Positions 16,590 through 24,611 of a stretch of 35,654 nucleotides of DNA are shown here, in pieces; positions within the stretch are counted from its first letter, which is position 1, and every line of letters begins with the position of its first letter. Made by a program: the position numbers and the translations under genes. This DNA is from Solirubrobacterales bacterium 70-9. GTDB taxonomy: Bacteria; Pseudomonadota; Alphaproteobacteria; Acetobacterales; Acetobacteraceae. A model generated the notes under the pieces. The model worked only from the letters and a program-made list of their open reading frames with translations. It was not told where the DNA came from and searched no databases. The stretch is taken from NCBI GenBank assembly GCA_903970625.1, contig CAJCJG010000176.1, forward strand, positions 1 to 35,654. Reading direction: 5' to 3'.

Positions 16590-17819
16590 TCACCGGACCT
16601 TGACGCGCGGCACGACGGACAGGCCGGGGGCGAGGTGCAAATCGTCGATGCGCAGGTCGTCGAACACGATCTTCACCGGCAGGCGCTGCATGACTTTCAC
16701 ATAGTTGCCGGTGGCGTTCTCGGCCGGCAGCACGCTGAAGGCGGAGCCGGTGCCGGTCTGGAAACTATCCACCTTGCCGTGAAAAATCTTGTCGGGATAA
16801 GCGTCGAGATCGATGTCCACCGGGTCGCCCGGCTTCATGTCGGCGAGTTGGGTTTCCTTGAAATTGGCCGTGACCCAGACTTGGCCGGGCACGACCGCGA
16901 CCAGCGCCTGGCCGGGCGTGGCATAGGTGCCGACTTCGACGTTGCGCTTGGCGACGCGGCCGGCGATGGGTGCTGCGATGGTTGTGTAGGACAATTGCAA
17001 CTCGGCGTTCGCCACGTCCACTTGCGCACCACGCACCTGGGCCTCCGCCGCCTTCACCTGCGCTGCCGCTGCATCCACCTGTGCTTGCGCGCCGGTGACG
17101 GCATGGCGGTTGGCGTCCAGCCGCGCTTGAGCGGTGCGGGCCTGCGCGGTGGCGCTGTCCACCTGTTGGCGTGTCGTCGCGCGCGGGTCGATGGCGCGTT
17201 GGCGGGCAAGATCCTGTTGCGCTTGCAGCAACTCCGCCTCGCCGACCCGGACCTGCGCCTGCGCCTGATCCGCGTTGGCCTGTTGCAGGGCCAGTTGCGC
17301 GCGCGCCTGAGTCAGTTGCGCCTCGGCATTGCCAAGGCTGGCGTTCGCCTGATCGAGTTTTTTCTGGAAGTCGCGCGGGTCGATCTGCATCAGCACTTGC
17401 CCGGCCGCGACCTGTTGGTTGTCGTCGAAAAGCACCTTGGTGATCTGGCCCGCGACTTGGGACGAGACGTTGGCGATGTGCGCGTCGATGAACGCATCGT
17501 CGGTGGTTTCGTAGTCACGGGTCGAAAGCCAGTAATACACCCCGCCACCGATCAACAGCACCAGTAGCAGACCGGCAATGATGAAAGGCAGCGCCCTCCG
17601 GAACGGAGATTTCGGTTTGGCCGGCTTCTCGTCGCCGCCTTCGTCTGGCTCGTTCTCCTTGTCCTTGTCGTCAGGCTTGTTATGCGCGCCGTCCTGAAAC
17701 CCCTCGCGATAGCCATGCTTGAAAGCGCGCGTCTCGCTGAACAGACCGATGCCGGACGACATGGGTTGCGAGGCAGAGGCAACGGCGTCGCCTTGAATCG
17801 GGTGTCCGTCAGCCGCCAT
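16590..17819 (-). CDS. HlyD/EmrA-family membrane fusion protein
   Basis: A 409-residue periplasmic adaptor, first gene of the seven-gene operon. It has a cytoplasmic N-terminus of about 75 residues rich in Asp, Glu and Lys, then one transmembrane helix (about 77-98). The EmrA-type YETTDDAFIDAHIANVSS strand follows, then a biotinyl-lipoyl-like half, a long Ala/Gln-rich coiled coil (about 135-270), the second lipoyl half and a beta-barrel domain. ATG 17819 has GAGG about 10 nt upstream. It is transcribed divergently from the PRC-barrel gene across a 217-nt region. The charged cytoplasmic N-terminus is longer than in E. coli EmrA. Confidence 0.9.
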   Translation of the reverse strand: MAADGHPIQGDAVASASQPMSSGIGLFSETRAFKHGYREGFQDGAHNKPDDKDKENEPDEGGDEKPAKPKSPFRRALPFIIAGLLLVLLIGGGVYYWLSTRDYETTDDAFIDAHIANVSSQVAGQITKVLFDDNQQVAAGQVLMQIDPRDFQKKLDQANASLGNAEAQLTQARAQLALQQANADQAQAQVRVGEAELLQAQQDLARQRAIDPRATTRQQVDSATAQARTAQARLDANRHAVTGAQAQVDAAAAQVKAAEAQVRGAQVDVANAELQLSYTTIAAPIAGRVAKRNVEVGTYATPGQALVAVVPGQVWVTANFKETQLADMKPGDPVDIDLDAYPDKIFHGKVDSFQTGTGSAFSVLPAENATGNYVKVMQRLPVKIVFDDLRIDDLHLAPGLSVVPRVKVR

Positions 17820-18036
17820 GCGGTTGGCCTCGCGTTCGCCTCATTGCGTCAGGCGTACGGGACCGCCGGGCCGCCGCACTCAAACCGAACGCGCGACGCC
17901 TTCGGCAGGTTCCCACCCGGCGGCAGCAATCGGCGGGCGCGGCACGATCACAAACGCCGGATCGCCACCGGGCGGCGGAACCGCAGCCCGGAATATGCCG
18001 TTGTCCGACACTCGAAGACTTCAAAAGGAGCTTGTA

Positions 18037-18588
18037 ATGAGGACGCTTCCAGCAATCATCGGCGGTCTCGGTCTGACCATTGCTTTGGCGGGGCCAAGCT
18101 TCGCGCAACAGGTCGCGGCCACCACGGATCAGGCACCGGCGGTGACGAGCAACCAGACCGAGAGCGGCCCGAATGGCAGCCTGCAACGGTATCACGGCGC
18201 CTTCCGCGCCAGCAAACTGGTCGGCTCCAACGTGTATAACCAGTCCGGCCAAACCGTCGGCTCGGTGGACGATCTGCTGATCGGCGAGGACGGCAAGATC
18301 TCGCAGGCGGTGGTCTCGGTCGGCGGCTTCCTCGGCATCGGCGGCAAGTTGGTGGCGGTGCCGTTCAACGAATTCAAGTTCGTCGAAAGCCGCAAATCCA
18401 CCACGGCGGATAGCGCCGTCGCCCCGATGGAACCGACAACCGCGACCGTGAACACGCCCCCCGCGAACGCCACGCTGCCCGCGAAAACCAGTGCGGCAGC
18501 GGCTGAGCCGGTCTATTTCAGCGTCGTGCTACCGAGCGCCACCAAGAGTTCCCTGAGCAGCGCGGCCGAATTCAAGTACGCCGGCTGA
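18037..18588 (+). CDS. Secreted PRC-barrel domain protein
   Basis: A 183-residue protein with a clear signal peptide (residues 1-23, ending SFA before QQ). A PRC-barrel domain follows at about 58-115, recognisable by KLVGSNVYNQSGQTVGSVDD and the following strands. The C-terminal third is low-complexity Ala/Thr/Pro/Ser. ATG 18037 has AAGGAG 7 nt upstream; the frame is open from 17818 but without a start of this quality. The role is unknown; exported PRC-barrel proteins are common in alphaproteobacteria and often linked to envelope or stress functions. A strong hairpin terminator follows, so it is probably monocistronic and separate from ligD. Confidence 0.85.
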   Translation: MRTLPAIIGGLGLTIALAGPSFAQQVAATTDQAPAVTSNQTESGPNGSLQRYHGAFRASKLVGSNVYNQSGQTVGSVDDLLIGEDGKISQAVVSVGGFLGIGGKLVAVPFNEFKFVESRKSTTADSAVAPMEPTTATVNTPPANATLPAKTSAAAAEPVYFSVVLPSATKSSLSSAAEFKYAG

Positions 18589-18598
18589 ATCTGGGCGC

Positions 18599-18630
18599 GG
18601 GCACCGGCGCAGCGGGCGGCGCCGGTGCCC
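18599..18630 (+). terminator. Hairpin terminator after the PRC-barrel gene
   Basis: A perfect 12-bp stem (18599-18610 with 18619-18630) around an 8-nt loop begins 11 nt after the PRC-barrel stop and is followed by TTGT. The T-run is short, but the stem is long and entirely GC-rich. It separates the PRC-barrel gene from ligD, whose start is 28 nt downstream. Confidence 0.65.
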
Positions 18631-18658
18631 TTGTCTCGGACCAGCGGCGAAGAACAGG

Positions 18659-21169
18659 ATGGCGATGCCCGACACCTCGGCCTACCGCGCCAAACGCGAT
18701 TTCACGGTCACGTCCGAACCCAGCGGGGCGGCCGGTGGGGGCCGTGCCGGCCTGTTCGTCGTGCAGAAGCACGCGGCCAAGCGGGCGGGATTGCACTGGG
18801 ATTTCCGGCTGGAGCATGGCGGCGTGCTGTGGAGCTGGGCGGTGCCGAAAGGCCCGTCGATGGACCCGGCGGACAAGCGGCTCGCGATCCATGTCGAGGA
18901 TCATCCGGTCGATTACGCGGATTTCCAGGGCGCCATCCCGGCCGGCCAGTATGGCGGCGGCGAGGTCGAGACGTGGGATCGCGGCCAATGGCAGCCGCTC
19001 GGGGATCCGGACGAGGGGATGCGCAAGGGCGAAATCGCCTTCACGCTCGCCGGCCGGCGCCTGAACGGCCGCTTCACGCTCGTCCGCCTGCGCAACCGCG
19101 ACACGCGCAAGGCCGAGGCTTGGTTCCTGATCAAAGGCCACGACGACGCGGCGCAGCCGGGTGCCACCGCCCCCGCGCTGGAAAAAACCGTCGCGTTGGC
19201 GGGCGGCCAGCCCACAGCCGGCGCCGTGCGCGGCGCCATCCCGGCCGCTCAGGCGCCGCAACTCTGCGACACGGCGACAGCGCCGCCGGACGGCGACGGC
19301 TGGATCAGCGAAATCAAATTCGACGGTTATCGCCTGCTGGCCCGGATCGCGGACGGCCGCGTGCGGCTGATCACGCGCAACGGCCACGACTGGGCGGACC
19401 GGCTGCCGTCGGTGGCCAAAGCGTTCGCGCAGCTGGAGCTGGACTCCGCCGTGCTGGACGGCGAACTGGTGGCCTTGCGGCCGGACGGCACTACCAGTTT
19501 CCCCGATCTGCAAGCGGCCCTGTCGGACGGCCACGACGCAAAGCTGCACTTCTACGTGTTCGATCTGCTGGCCCTGAACGGCTGGGATTTGCGCCCGTGC
19601 CCGCTGCTGGAGCGCAAGCGCGTGCTGCAAGGGCTGGACCCGTGGCAGGGAGATCTGCGATTCAGCACCCATGTCGAGGGCCGACAGGCGGCGATGCAGC
19701 GCCATGCCTGCGAGATGAAGCTGGAAGGCATCGTCTGCAAGCGTGCGGACGCGCCCTATCGCGCGGGGCGCTGGCATGTCTGGGTGAAGGTGAAATGCCT
19801 CGGCCGCGAGGAATTCGTCGTGCTCGGCTGGACGCCGCCGTCCGGCCACCGCACCGGCTTTGGCGCGCTGCATCTCGGCTACTACGATCCGGCCGGCGGT
19901 CTGCACTACGCGGGCGGCGTCGGCAGTGGCTTCTCGGAACGCGACCTCGCCGACCTGCGCCAGCGCCTCGACGGCCTGAAAGCGCCGGCGCCCGACATGC
20001 AGATCGCCGGCGACCCGCCCGATGCCACGATAAGCTGGGTGCGGCCGGACCTGGTGGCGGAGGTCGAATTCACCGCATGGTCCGGCGCCGGGCGGCTGCG
20101 GCACGCCGTCTTTCTCGGCCTGCGGGAGGACAAGGCGGCCCGCGAGGTGGTGCGCGACGCGGCCGACCCGGATGCGGCGCGCAAGGCGGTGCCGGCGGCA
20201 GCCAGCCGCATCGTCGTCGCACGCGCGCCGAAGCGGGCGGCCACGAAAGTCGGCGGCGTGGAAGTGACTCACCCGGACCGCGAACTGTGGCCCGGCATCA
20301 CCAAGCGCGATCTGGCCGACTATTGGCTGCGTGTCGCCGACGCGGCGCTGCCAGGTCTGGCGCATCGCCCGCTGTCCATCGTGCGCTGCCCGGACGGGAT
20401 CGGAGCCGAGCATTTCTTCCAAAAGAACGGCCACGGCCATCTGCCGGTGCAGATTCGGGAAAACTCCGTCTCCGGCTCGCCGTATCTCGCCATCGACGAT
20501 GCCGGCGGGCTGGTGGCGCTGGCGCAAATGTCGGCCATCGACCTGCATCCGTGGGGGGCGACCGAAGCCGATCCGCTATACCCGGACCGGCTGGTGTTCG
20601 ACCTCGACCCCGGCGAGGACGTGGCCTTCGGCGCCGTCGTGGCCGCGGCGCGCGATGTGCGGGAGCGGTTGCAGCGCCTGGACCTGGCCTCGTTCTGCCG
20701 CACCAGCGGCGGCAAGGGGCTGCATGTCGTAGTCCCGCTCGTGCCGCGCGCGGACTGGGCGCAGGCCAAGGCGTTTTGCCACGCCTTCGCCGAGACGATG
20801 GCGCAGGAGGCGCCGGACAGATACGTGGCCCACGTCAAGATCGCGGACCGGCGCGGGCGCGTGCTGGTGGACTGGCTGCGCAACGGCCTGGGCGCCACGG
20901 CCGTCGCCTCGTTCTCGCCACGCTCGCGCCCCGGCGCCGGGGTCGCGACGCCGCTGGCATGGCGCGAGGTGACGGACCGGCTGGACCCCGCAAAATTCAA
21001 CCTGCTGACGGTCCCCGGCCGCCTCGCCAAACTGAAGCAGGACCCGTGGGAGGGGTTTGCCGGCACCGCGCAATCGCTGCCCGATCTCGCGCCGCCGCCC
21101 GCCCCGGCCACGCCCCGCACCGGCGGCAGCATCGTCGTCGCCCGCAAGCCGAAACGCCGCTCGCCCTAA
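18659..21169 (+). CDS. ligD: Multifunctional ATP-dependent DNA ligase LigD (PE-LIG-POL)
   Basis: An 836-residue non-homologous end-joining ligase. Domain order is a 3'-phosphoesterase domain (about 30-160, with QKH, LHWDFRLE and VEDHP), an adenylating ligase domain with nucleophile K220 in EIKFDGYR plus its OB-fold (about 200-515), and a primase-type polymerase domain (about 535-820). The polymerase domain has the metal-binding aspartates D648 and D650 in FDLDPGE. All three active sites look intact. Two ATGs compete: 18659 and 18665; the second has AGGA five bases upstream and may be the real start. The ku gene follows after 12 nt, so the pair is one operon. The enzyme fills, trims and seals double-strand breaks held by Ku. 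Confidence 0.95.
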   Translation: MAMPDTSAYRAKRDFTVTSEPSGAAGGGRAGLFVVQKHAAKRAGLHWDFRLEHGGVLWSWAVPKGPSMDPADKRLAIHVEDHPVDYADFQGAIPAGQYGGGEVETWDRGQWQPLGDPDEGMRKGEIAFTLAGRRLNGRFTLVRLRNRDTRKAEAWFLIKGHDDAAQPGATAPALEKTVALAGGQPTAGAVRGAIPAAQAPQLCDTATAPPDGDGWISEIKFDGYRLLARIADGRVRLITRNGHDWADRLPSVAKAFAQLELDSAVLDGELVALRPDGTTSFPDLQAALSDGHDAKLHFYVFDLLALNGWDLRPCPLLERKRVLQGLDPWQGDLRFSTHVEGRQAAMQRHACEMKLEGIVCKRADAPYRAGRWHVWVKVKCLGREEFVVLGWTPPSGHRTGFGALHLGYYDPAGGLHYAGGVGSGFSERDLADLRQRLDGLKAPAPDMQIAGDPPDATISWVRPDLVAEVEFTAWSGAGRLRHAVFLGLREDKAAREVVRDAADPDAARKAVPAAASRIVVARAPKRAATKVGGVEVTHPDRELWPGITKRDLADYWLRVADAALPGLAHRPLSIVRCPDGIGAEHFFQKNGHGHLPVQIRENSVSGSPYLAIDDAGGLVALAQMSAIDLHPWGATEADPLYPDRLVFDLDPGEDVAFGAVVAAARDVRERLQRLDLASFCRTSGGKGLHVVVPLVPRADWAQAKAFCHAFAETMAQEAPDRYVAHVKIADRRGRVLVDWLRNGLGATAVASFSPRSRPGAGVATPLAWREVTDRLDPAKFNLLTVPGRLAKLKQDPWEGFAGTAQSLPDLAPPPAPATPRTGGSIVVARKPKRRSP

Positions 21170-21181
21170 AAGGACACCGCC

Positions 21182-22030
21182 ATGGCCGCCCTACATCCGA
21201 TCTGGACCGGCCATCTCCGGCTGGCGCTCGTCTCCTGCCCCGTCGCGCTGTTCAGCGCCAATCACGACAGAGGTTCGCTCCATTTCAACCTGATCAACCC
21301 AAAAACCGGCAACCGCATCCGCATGGTGGCGCAAGATGCGGAGACCGAGACGGAAGTCTCCCGCCGCGATCTGGTGAAGGGCTACGAGTTCAAGAAGGAC
21401 ACGTATCTCATTTTGACCGACGAGGATTTCGAGAGCGCGCGCATCGACAGTTCCTCCACCATCAAAATCGAAAAATTCGTCGATGTCGCCTCGGTCGATC
21501 CGATCTATTTCGATTCGAGCTATTACCTCGCGCCGGACGGCGATGCCGGCCGCGACGTGTACGCCGTGCTGCGCGAGGCCATCGGCGGCACTGGCAAGAT
21601 GGCGCTCGCCCGCGTGGTGATCGCGCGGCGCGAGCGGGCAATCGGCATCCTGCCGATGGGCAAGGGCCTTGTCGCGCACACGCTGCACGAGGAGCGCGAC
21701 CTGAACGACGCCGACGCCCTGTTTGGCGACCTGCCGCGCGGCAAGCCCGACCCGGAGATGGTGCAACTCGCCACACAACTGATCGCGCGGCAGGCCGGCA
21801 CCTACGATCCCGCCGACGTGGAAGACCGCTACGAAGCCCGGCTGCGCGCCGTCATCGACGCGAAGCTGAAGGGCGAAGGCGTCTCCGCCGACGACGAGCC
21901 GGACCCGGACGCCGCCACCGTCGTGGACCTGATGACCGCCCTCAAACGCAGCCTCGGCGAGACCGGCAAGCCGAAAACGGCGAAACCGGCAAAGTCGCCC
22001 GCAAAGCGATCGACCAAACGCTCCGCATAG
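21182..22030 (+). CDS. ku: Ku homodimeric DNA end-binding protein
   Basis: A 282-residue bacterial Ku starting AALHPIWTGHLRLALVSCPV, typical of the family. The Ku core beta-barrel covers about residues 1-255, with the conserved EKFVDVASVDPIYFD stretch near 95-110. A short C-terminal tail is rich in Lys, Pro and Ala, the type of extension that contacts DNA and recruits LigD. ATG 21182 has AAAAGGA 8 nt upstream and lies 12 nt after the ligD stop. No second ku is in the window. A REP doublet begins 65 nt after the stop. Confidence 0.95.
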   Translation: MAALHPIWTGHLRLALVSCPVALFSANHDRGSLHFNLINPKTGNRIRMVAQDAETETEVSRRDLVKGYEFKKDTYLILTDEDFESARIDSSSTIKIEKFVDVASVDPIYFDSSYYLAPDGDAGRDVYAVLREAIGGTGKMALARVVIARRERAIGILPMGKGLVAHTLHEERDLNDADALFGDLPRGKPDPEMVQLATQLIARQAGTYDPADVEDRYEARLRAVIDAKLKGEGVSADDEPDPDAATVVDLMTALKRSLGETGKPKTAKPAKSPAKRSTKRSA

Positions 22031-22094
22031 GCGCGGTCGTGGCCAAGCCTGCATTCCCCCAGCTAAGGGGCTTGGTCGAGAAAAAACGCTCCAC

Positions 22095-22185
22095 TTTCGT
22101 CATTCCGGCGAAAGCCGGAATCCAGGGGCCGCATGCTCCGATTTTCGCGCGGCCCTGGACCCCGGCTTTCGCCGGGATGACGAAA
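22095..22185. repeat. REPIN-like inverted REP doublet, copy 2
   Basis: Arms 22095-22130 and 22151-22185 are inverted copies with one length difference and a few mismatches around a 20-nt centre. The unit GTCATYCCGGCGAAAGCCGGRRTCCAG matches copy 1 at 4173-4262. In both copies one arm has the TTCCGGC/GCCGGAA form and the other the CCCGGC/GCCGGG form, changes that keep the small hairpin paired. It lies between the convergent ku gene and the 22210 gene and may act as a shared terminator. Confidence 0.8.
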
Positions 22186-22209
22186 TGAATCGGTTATTCC
22201 CAGACGAGC

Positions 22210-22821
22210 CTAACCGCCCCCGGCCGGCAACTCCGGCACGCCCAGCGACAGCATCAGCCGGTTGGCCCAGTTGAAGAACGCTGCACTATGGATCACGTCG
22301 GCGATCTGCAATTCGTCCAGCCCGGCGGCGCGCAGCGCCGCGACATGCTCGGCGCCGAACGCAACCGGCGTCGCCGACAGCGCCACGGAGGCCGCCACGA
22401 TGGCGTTCCACCGCGCGCCCAGATCGGCGCCGACGCCGTCGGCCAGCAGCCGGTCCACATCCTCGGTCCGCTTGGAATGATGCGAGGCGAAGCGGGCGTG
22501 GACGGAGGCGCAGTAGATGCAGCCGTTGAAGCGGGAGGCCGCCGTCGCCGCCAGTTCCCGCTCGGCGCGCGGCAGGCCGCCGGCCGTGTTGTAAAAGATG
22601 TCCTTGTCGGTTCGGGTCCGCGCGCCAAGGATGTCGGGGTCGCGTGCCAGCAGCATGAAATACGGCGATTTCGCCCGCGCCGCATCGACCAGCCCGGCCC
22701 AGTGCCGGTCGGTCAACTCCTCCGCCGGCAGCGGCGCCAGCCACGGCAGCCAGTCCAGTTCCGCCCGCGTGAACGCATTGGGGTCCGTATGGCCGGGATA
22801 GGCCAATGTCGCCTCGGTCAT
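22210..22821 (-). CDS. Alkylhydroperoxidase (AhpD/CMD-fold) domain protein with CxxC
   Basis: A 203-residue all-helical protein of the carboxymuconolactone-decarboxylase/AhpD fold. It has the redox motif C101-IY-C104 followed by H108 in NGCIYCASVHARF. This resembles the Avi_7169-type alkylhydroperoxidase-domain proteins that are encoded with a luciferase-like monooxygenase. ATG 22821 comes 1 nt after the stop of the preceding gene, with GGAGG about 11 nt upstream. It is the last gene of the trio. A thiol-based peroxide-reducing role is likely from the motif, but the substrate and the link to the monooxygenase are unknown. Confidence 0.82.
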   Translation of the reverse strand: MTEATLAYPGHTDPNAFTRAELDWLPWLAPLPAEELTDRHWAGLVDAARAKSPYFMLLARDPDILGARTRTDKDIFYNTAGGLPRAERELAATAASRFNGCIYCASVHARFASHHSKRTEDVDRLLADGVGADLGARWNAIVAASVALSATPVAFGAEHVAALRAAGLDELQIADVIHSAAFFNWANRLMLSLGVPELPAGGG

Positions 22822-22822
22822 C

Positions 22823-23383
22823 TCACGCCGCCTCCGCCAACGCGCGCAGCCCCACGACAACCCGGATCTGGAACGACAGGAACGAAACCAACTGCGACAG
22901 GGTCACGATGCCGGTCGTGGACCAGCCGGCATCCAGCAGCTTTTGCAAATCCGCCACCCCCACGTCGCGCGGATGGAACACCAGGGCGTGGGCATGCTCC
23001 AACCCCGCCGCCAGTTTCGCGGGCACACCGGGCGACGCGCGATAAAGCGGCCCCTCCACGTCCTCGGCGCTGAGCGGCCCTGCCGGAAAACGTCCGTACG
23101 GCCCGCGCGTCGCAGCCCGCACCGCCTCGGCCGCCATAATCTCCGCATCGTCGAGACCGGATGCATAGAACGCGGCGATCTCCGCCTCGCCATGCAGGCC
23201 CGCGACGAAGGCCGCGACCGCATTCCGCTCCGCAAGCGACACGTCGCCGGGATGCTCAGGTTGAAACAACGCCAGATAGCTGGCCTGCGCATTGTCCCGC
23301 GCCTGCGGCCGCTGCGCGCGGATCGCGTGCAGGGGCGAGCCGGCCGGCAGCCCCGCCAGCCGGTCGATGACGTCCTCCGTCAA
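22823..23383 (-). CDS. CMD-domain protein (Avi_7170-like), TTG start
   Basis: A 186-residue helical protein encoded between the monooxygenase and the CxxC peroxidase-like protein. It has no cysteine pair, so unlike its neighbour it is probably not a thiol peroxidase. The start is read as TTG 23383, which overlaps the upstream TGA as TTGA and has GGAGG 7 nt before it. No ATG or GTG offers a comparable site, and the frame upstream of this point is a shadow of the monooxygenase gene. The FQPEHPGDVSLAERNAVAAF segment resembles CMD proteins of the Avi_7170 type that accompany KPN_01858-type monooxygenases. Function unknown; it may be a structural or enzymatic partner of the other two. Confidence 0.75.
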   Translation of the reverse strand: MTEDVIDRLAGLPAGSPLHAIRAQRPQARDNAQASYLALFQPEHPGDVSLAERNAVAAFVAGLHGEAEIAAFYASGLDDAEIMAAEAVRAATRGPYGRFPAGPLSAEDVEGPLYRASPGVPAKLAAGLEHAHALVFHPRDVGVADLQKLLDAGWSTTGIVTLSQLVSFLSFQIRVVVGLRALAEAA

Positions 23384-24405
23384 GCCACCGCCTCCAGCAC
23401 AACCTGCCGCTGCCAGCCGAAGGCCGGAGCCACCCGGTCGGCCATCAGTTCGATGGAGCGCAGGATGCAGGCATGCGGCGGGTCCATCGGATGCACCTGC
23501 GCCACGATGTCGGTCACGCGGTCCAGCGTCCTGTCGCGCGACAGCGATTCGATCACCTCGTCCGGCGTGCCGACATGGGCGTCGGACTTCGCCAGCATCT
23601 CGTCCAGGGTGTCGCCCGGCTTCAGCCCGGCGGCGGGCATCAGCGCCGCGAACCGCCGCAGGCCGAGCAAGGCCAGATGCCGCGCCTCCGCCCGGTCGTC
23701 GGCCACGAAAATGCTGCGCGAACCCAGAATGCGCGGCGCCCGCCCAGGCGGCAGCGCCGCCAAATAGGCGTCGATGATCGGATTTTGAATGTCGGCGAGC
23801 GTCGCGTGCGGCGCGTCCGCCGGCCTCGGCTGCACTCGCGACAGCATCAGGCCGTCGCCCGCCAGCCCCGCCCGCCGTCCGCCCTCGACCGAGAACGTCG
23901 CCTGCCACACCCGGTCCACCAACTGCGGCGCCGCCGGATAGATGCGGTTCGGCCCGTTGCGCAGCGCCTCGCCCCGCCACGCCGCCAGAATTTCCGCGAG
24001 CGACTGCGCATACACCGCCGACCGATTGGCGCTGTCCTGCCCGAACGAGGCGAACGCCGCCGGCGTGCCCCCGGTGCCGAACCCGATCTCCAGCCGCCCG
24101 CCGGACATCGCGTCCAGCACCGCCGCGTCCTCCGCCACCCGCAGCGCGTTCTCCAGCGGCAGGGTCACGACGCCGGTGCCGAGCCGGATCGTCGATGTCC
24201 GCGCCGCCGCCTGCGACAGGAACACGAACGGCGACGGCAACCCGCCCTCGGTTTCCACGAAATGGTGCTGCGCCACCCACGCGGACTCGAACCCGCATCG
24301 CTCCGCCCAGACGATCTGCTCCAGCCCCAGCCGGTAGCGTTGCGCCGGATCGGTCCGGTCGAGCAGTCGGGAGAAAAAGCCAAGCCGCCTGGGTCGCTTC
24401 GTCAT
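23380..24405 (-). CDS. Luciferase-like FMN-dependent monooxygenase (KPN_01858-like)
   Basis: A 341-residue flavin-dependent monooxygenase of the bacterial luciferase (TIM-barrel) superfamily. Recognisable parts are AERCGFESAWVAQHHF (about 34-49), IRLGTGVVTLPLENALRVAEDAA, and GRLEIGFGTGG in the strand leading to the flavin phosphate site. ATG 24405 has AAGGTGGA about 7 nt upstream; an open extension to 24576 passes through the probable promoter region. Enzymes of this group oxidise varied substrates using FMNH2 from a separate reductase, which is not in the window. It is the first gene of a three-gene operon with two CMD-fold proteins, a combination also known elsewhere as a conserved set of unknown role. 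Confidence 0.85.
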   Translation of the reverse strand: MTKRPRRLGFFSRLLDRTDPAQRYRLGLEQIVWAERCGFESAWVAQHHFVETEGGLPSPFVFLSQAAARTSTIRLGTGVVTLPLENALRVAEDAAVLDAMSGGRLEIGFGTGGTPAAFASFGQDSANRSAVYAQSLAEILAAWRGEALRNGPNRIYPAAPQLVDRVWQATFSVEGGRRAGLAGDGLMLSRVQPRPADAPHATLADIQNPIIDAYLAALPPGRAPRILGSRSIFVADDRAEARHLALLGLRRFAALMPAAGLKPGDTLDEMLAKSDAHVGTPDEVIESLSRDRTLDRVTDIVAQVHPMDPPHACILRSIELMADRVAPAFGWQRQVVLEAVA

Positions 24406-24584
24406 CGCTCGATCCACCTTGTGCAGCGCAATATCGGACCAGTTTCGGCCGCCGGTCCATGCACATAAGTACGCAGCCGGACGAGGGAAGGGCACTGCGA
24501 TTGCCCTCCCGCGAAGGCAGAGCACGTTCGCAGAGCCGGTATGCGCGGCACGCTCGTCCGCCGCAGTGATTTTCACTTGCCCAT

Positions 24585-24607
24585 GTTAGTCCATTTTAAT
24601 AACTAAC
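24585..24607. promoter_or_regulatory. Candidate operator GTTAGT-N11-ACTAAC
   Basis: A perfect 6-bp inverted repeat, GTTAGT (24585-24590) and ACTAAC (24602-24607), is separated by an AT-rich 11-nt centre. It is an AT-rich island in otherwise GC-rich DNA between the monooxygenase operon (minus) and the ORF starting at 24612 (plus). A weak plus-strand promoter, TTGCCC (24577) and TAACTA (24600) spaced 17 nt, overlaps it. The arrangement fits a repressor site controlling one or both directions. Confidence 0.4.
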
Positions 24608-24611
24608 GGGC

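Noticed and set aside
18572-22188. Very long alternative frames over ligD-ku, including an open frame of about 1187 codons on the plus strand and one of 658 codons on the minus strand
   Set aside because: The translations are Arg/Ala/Gly-rich without motifs. The LigD and Ku frames carry full catalytic motifs and proper ribosome-binding sites.
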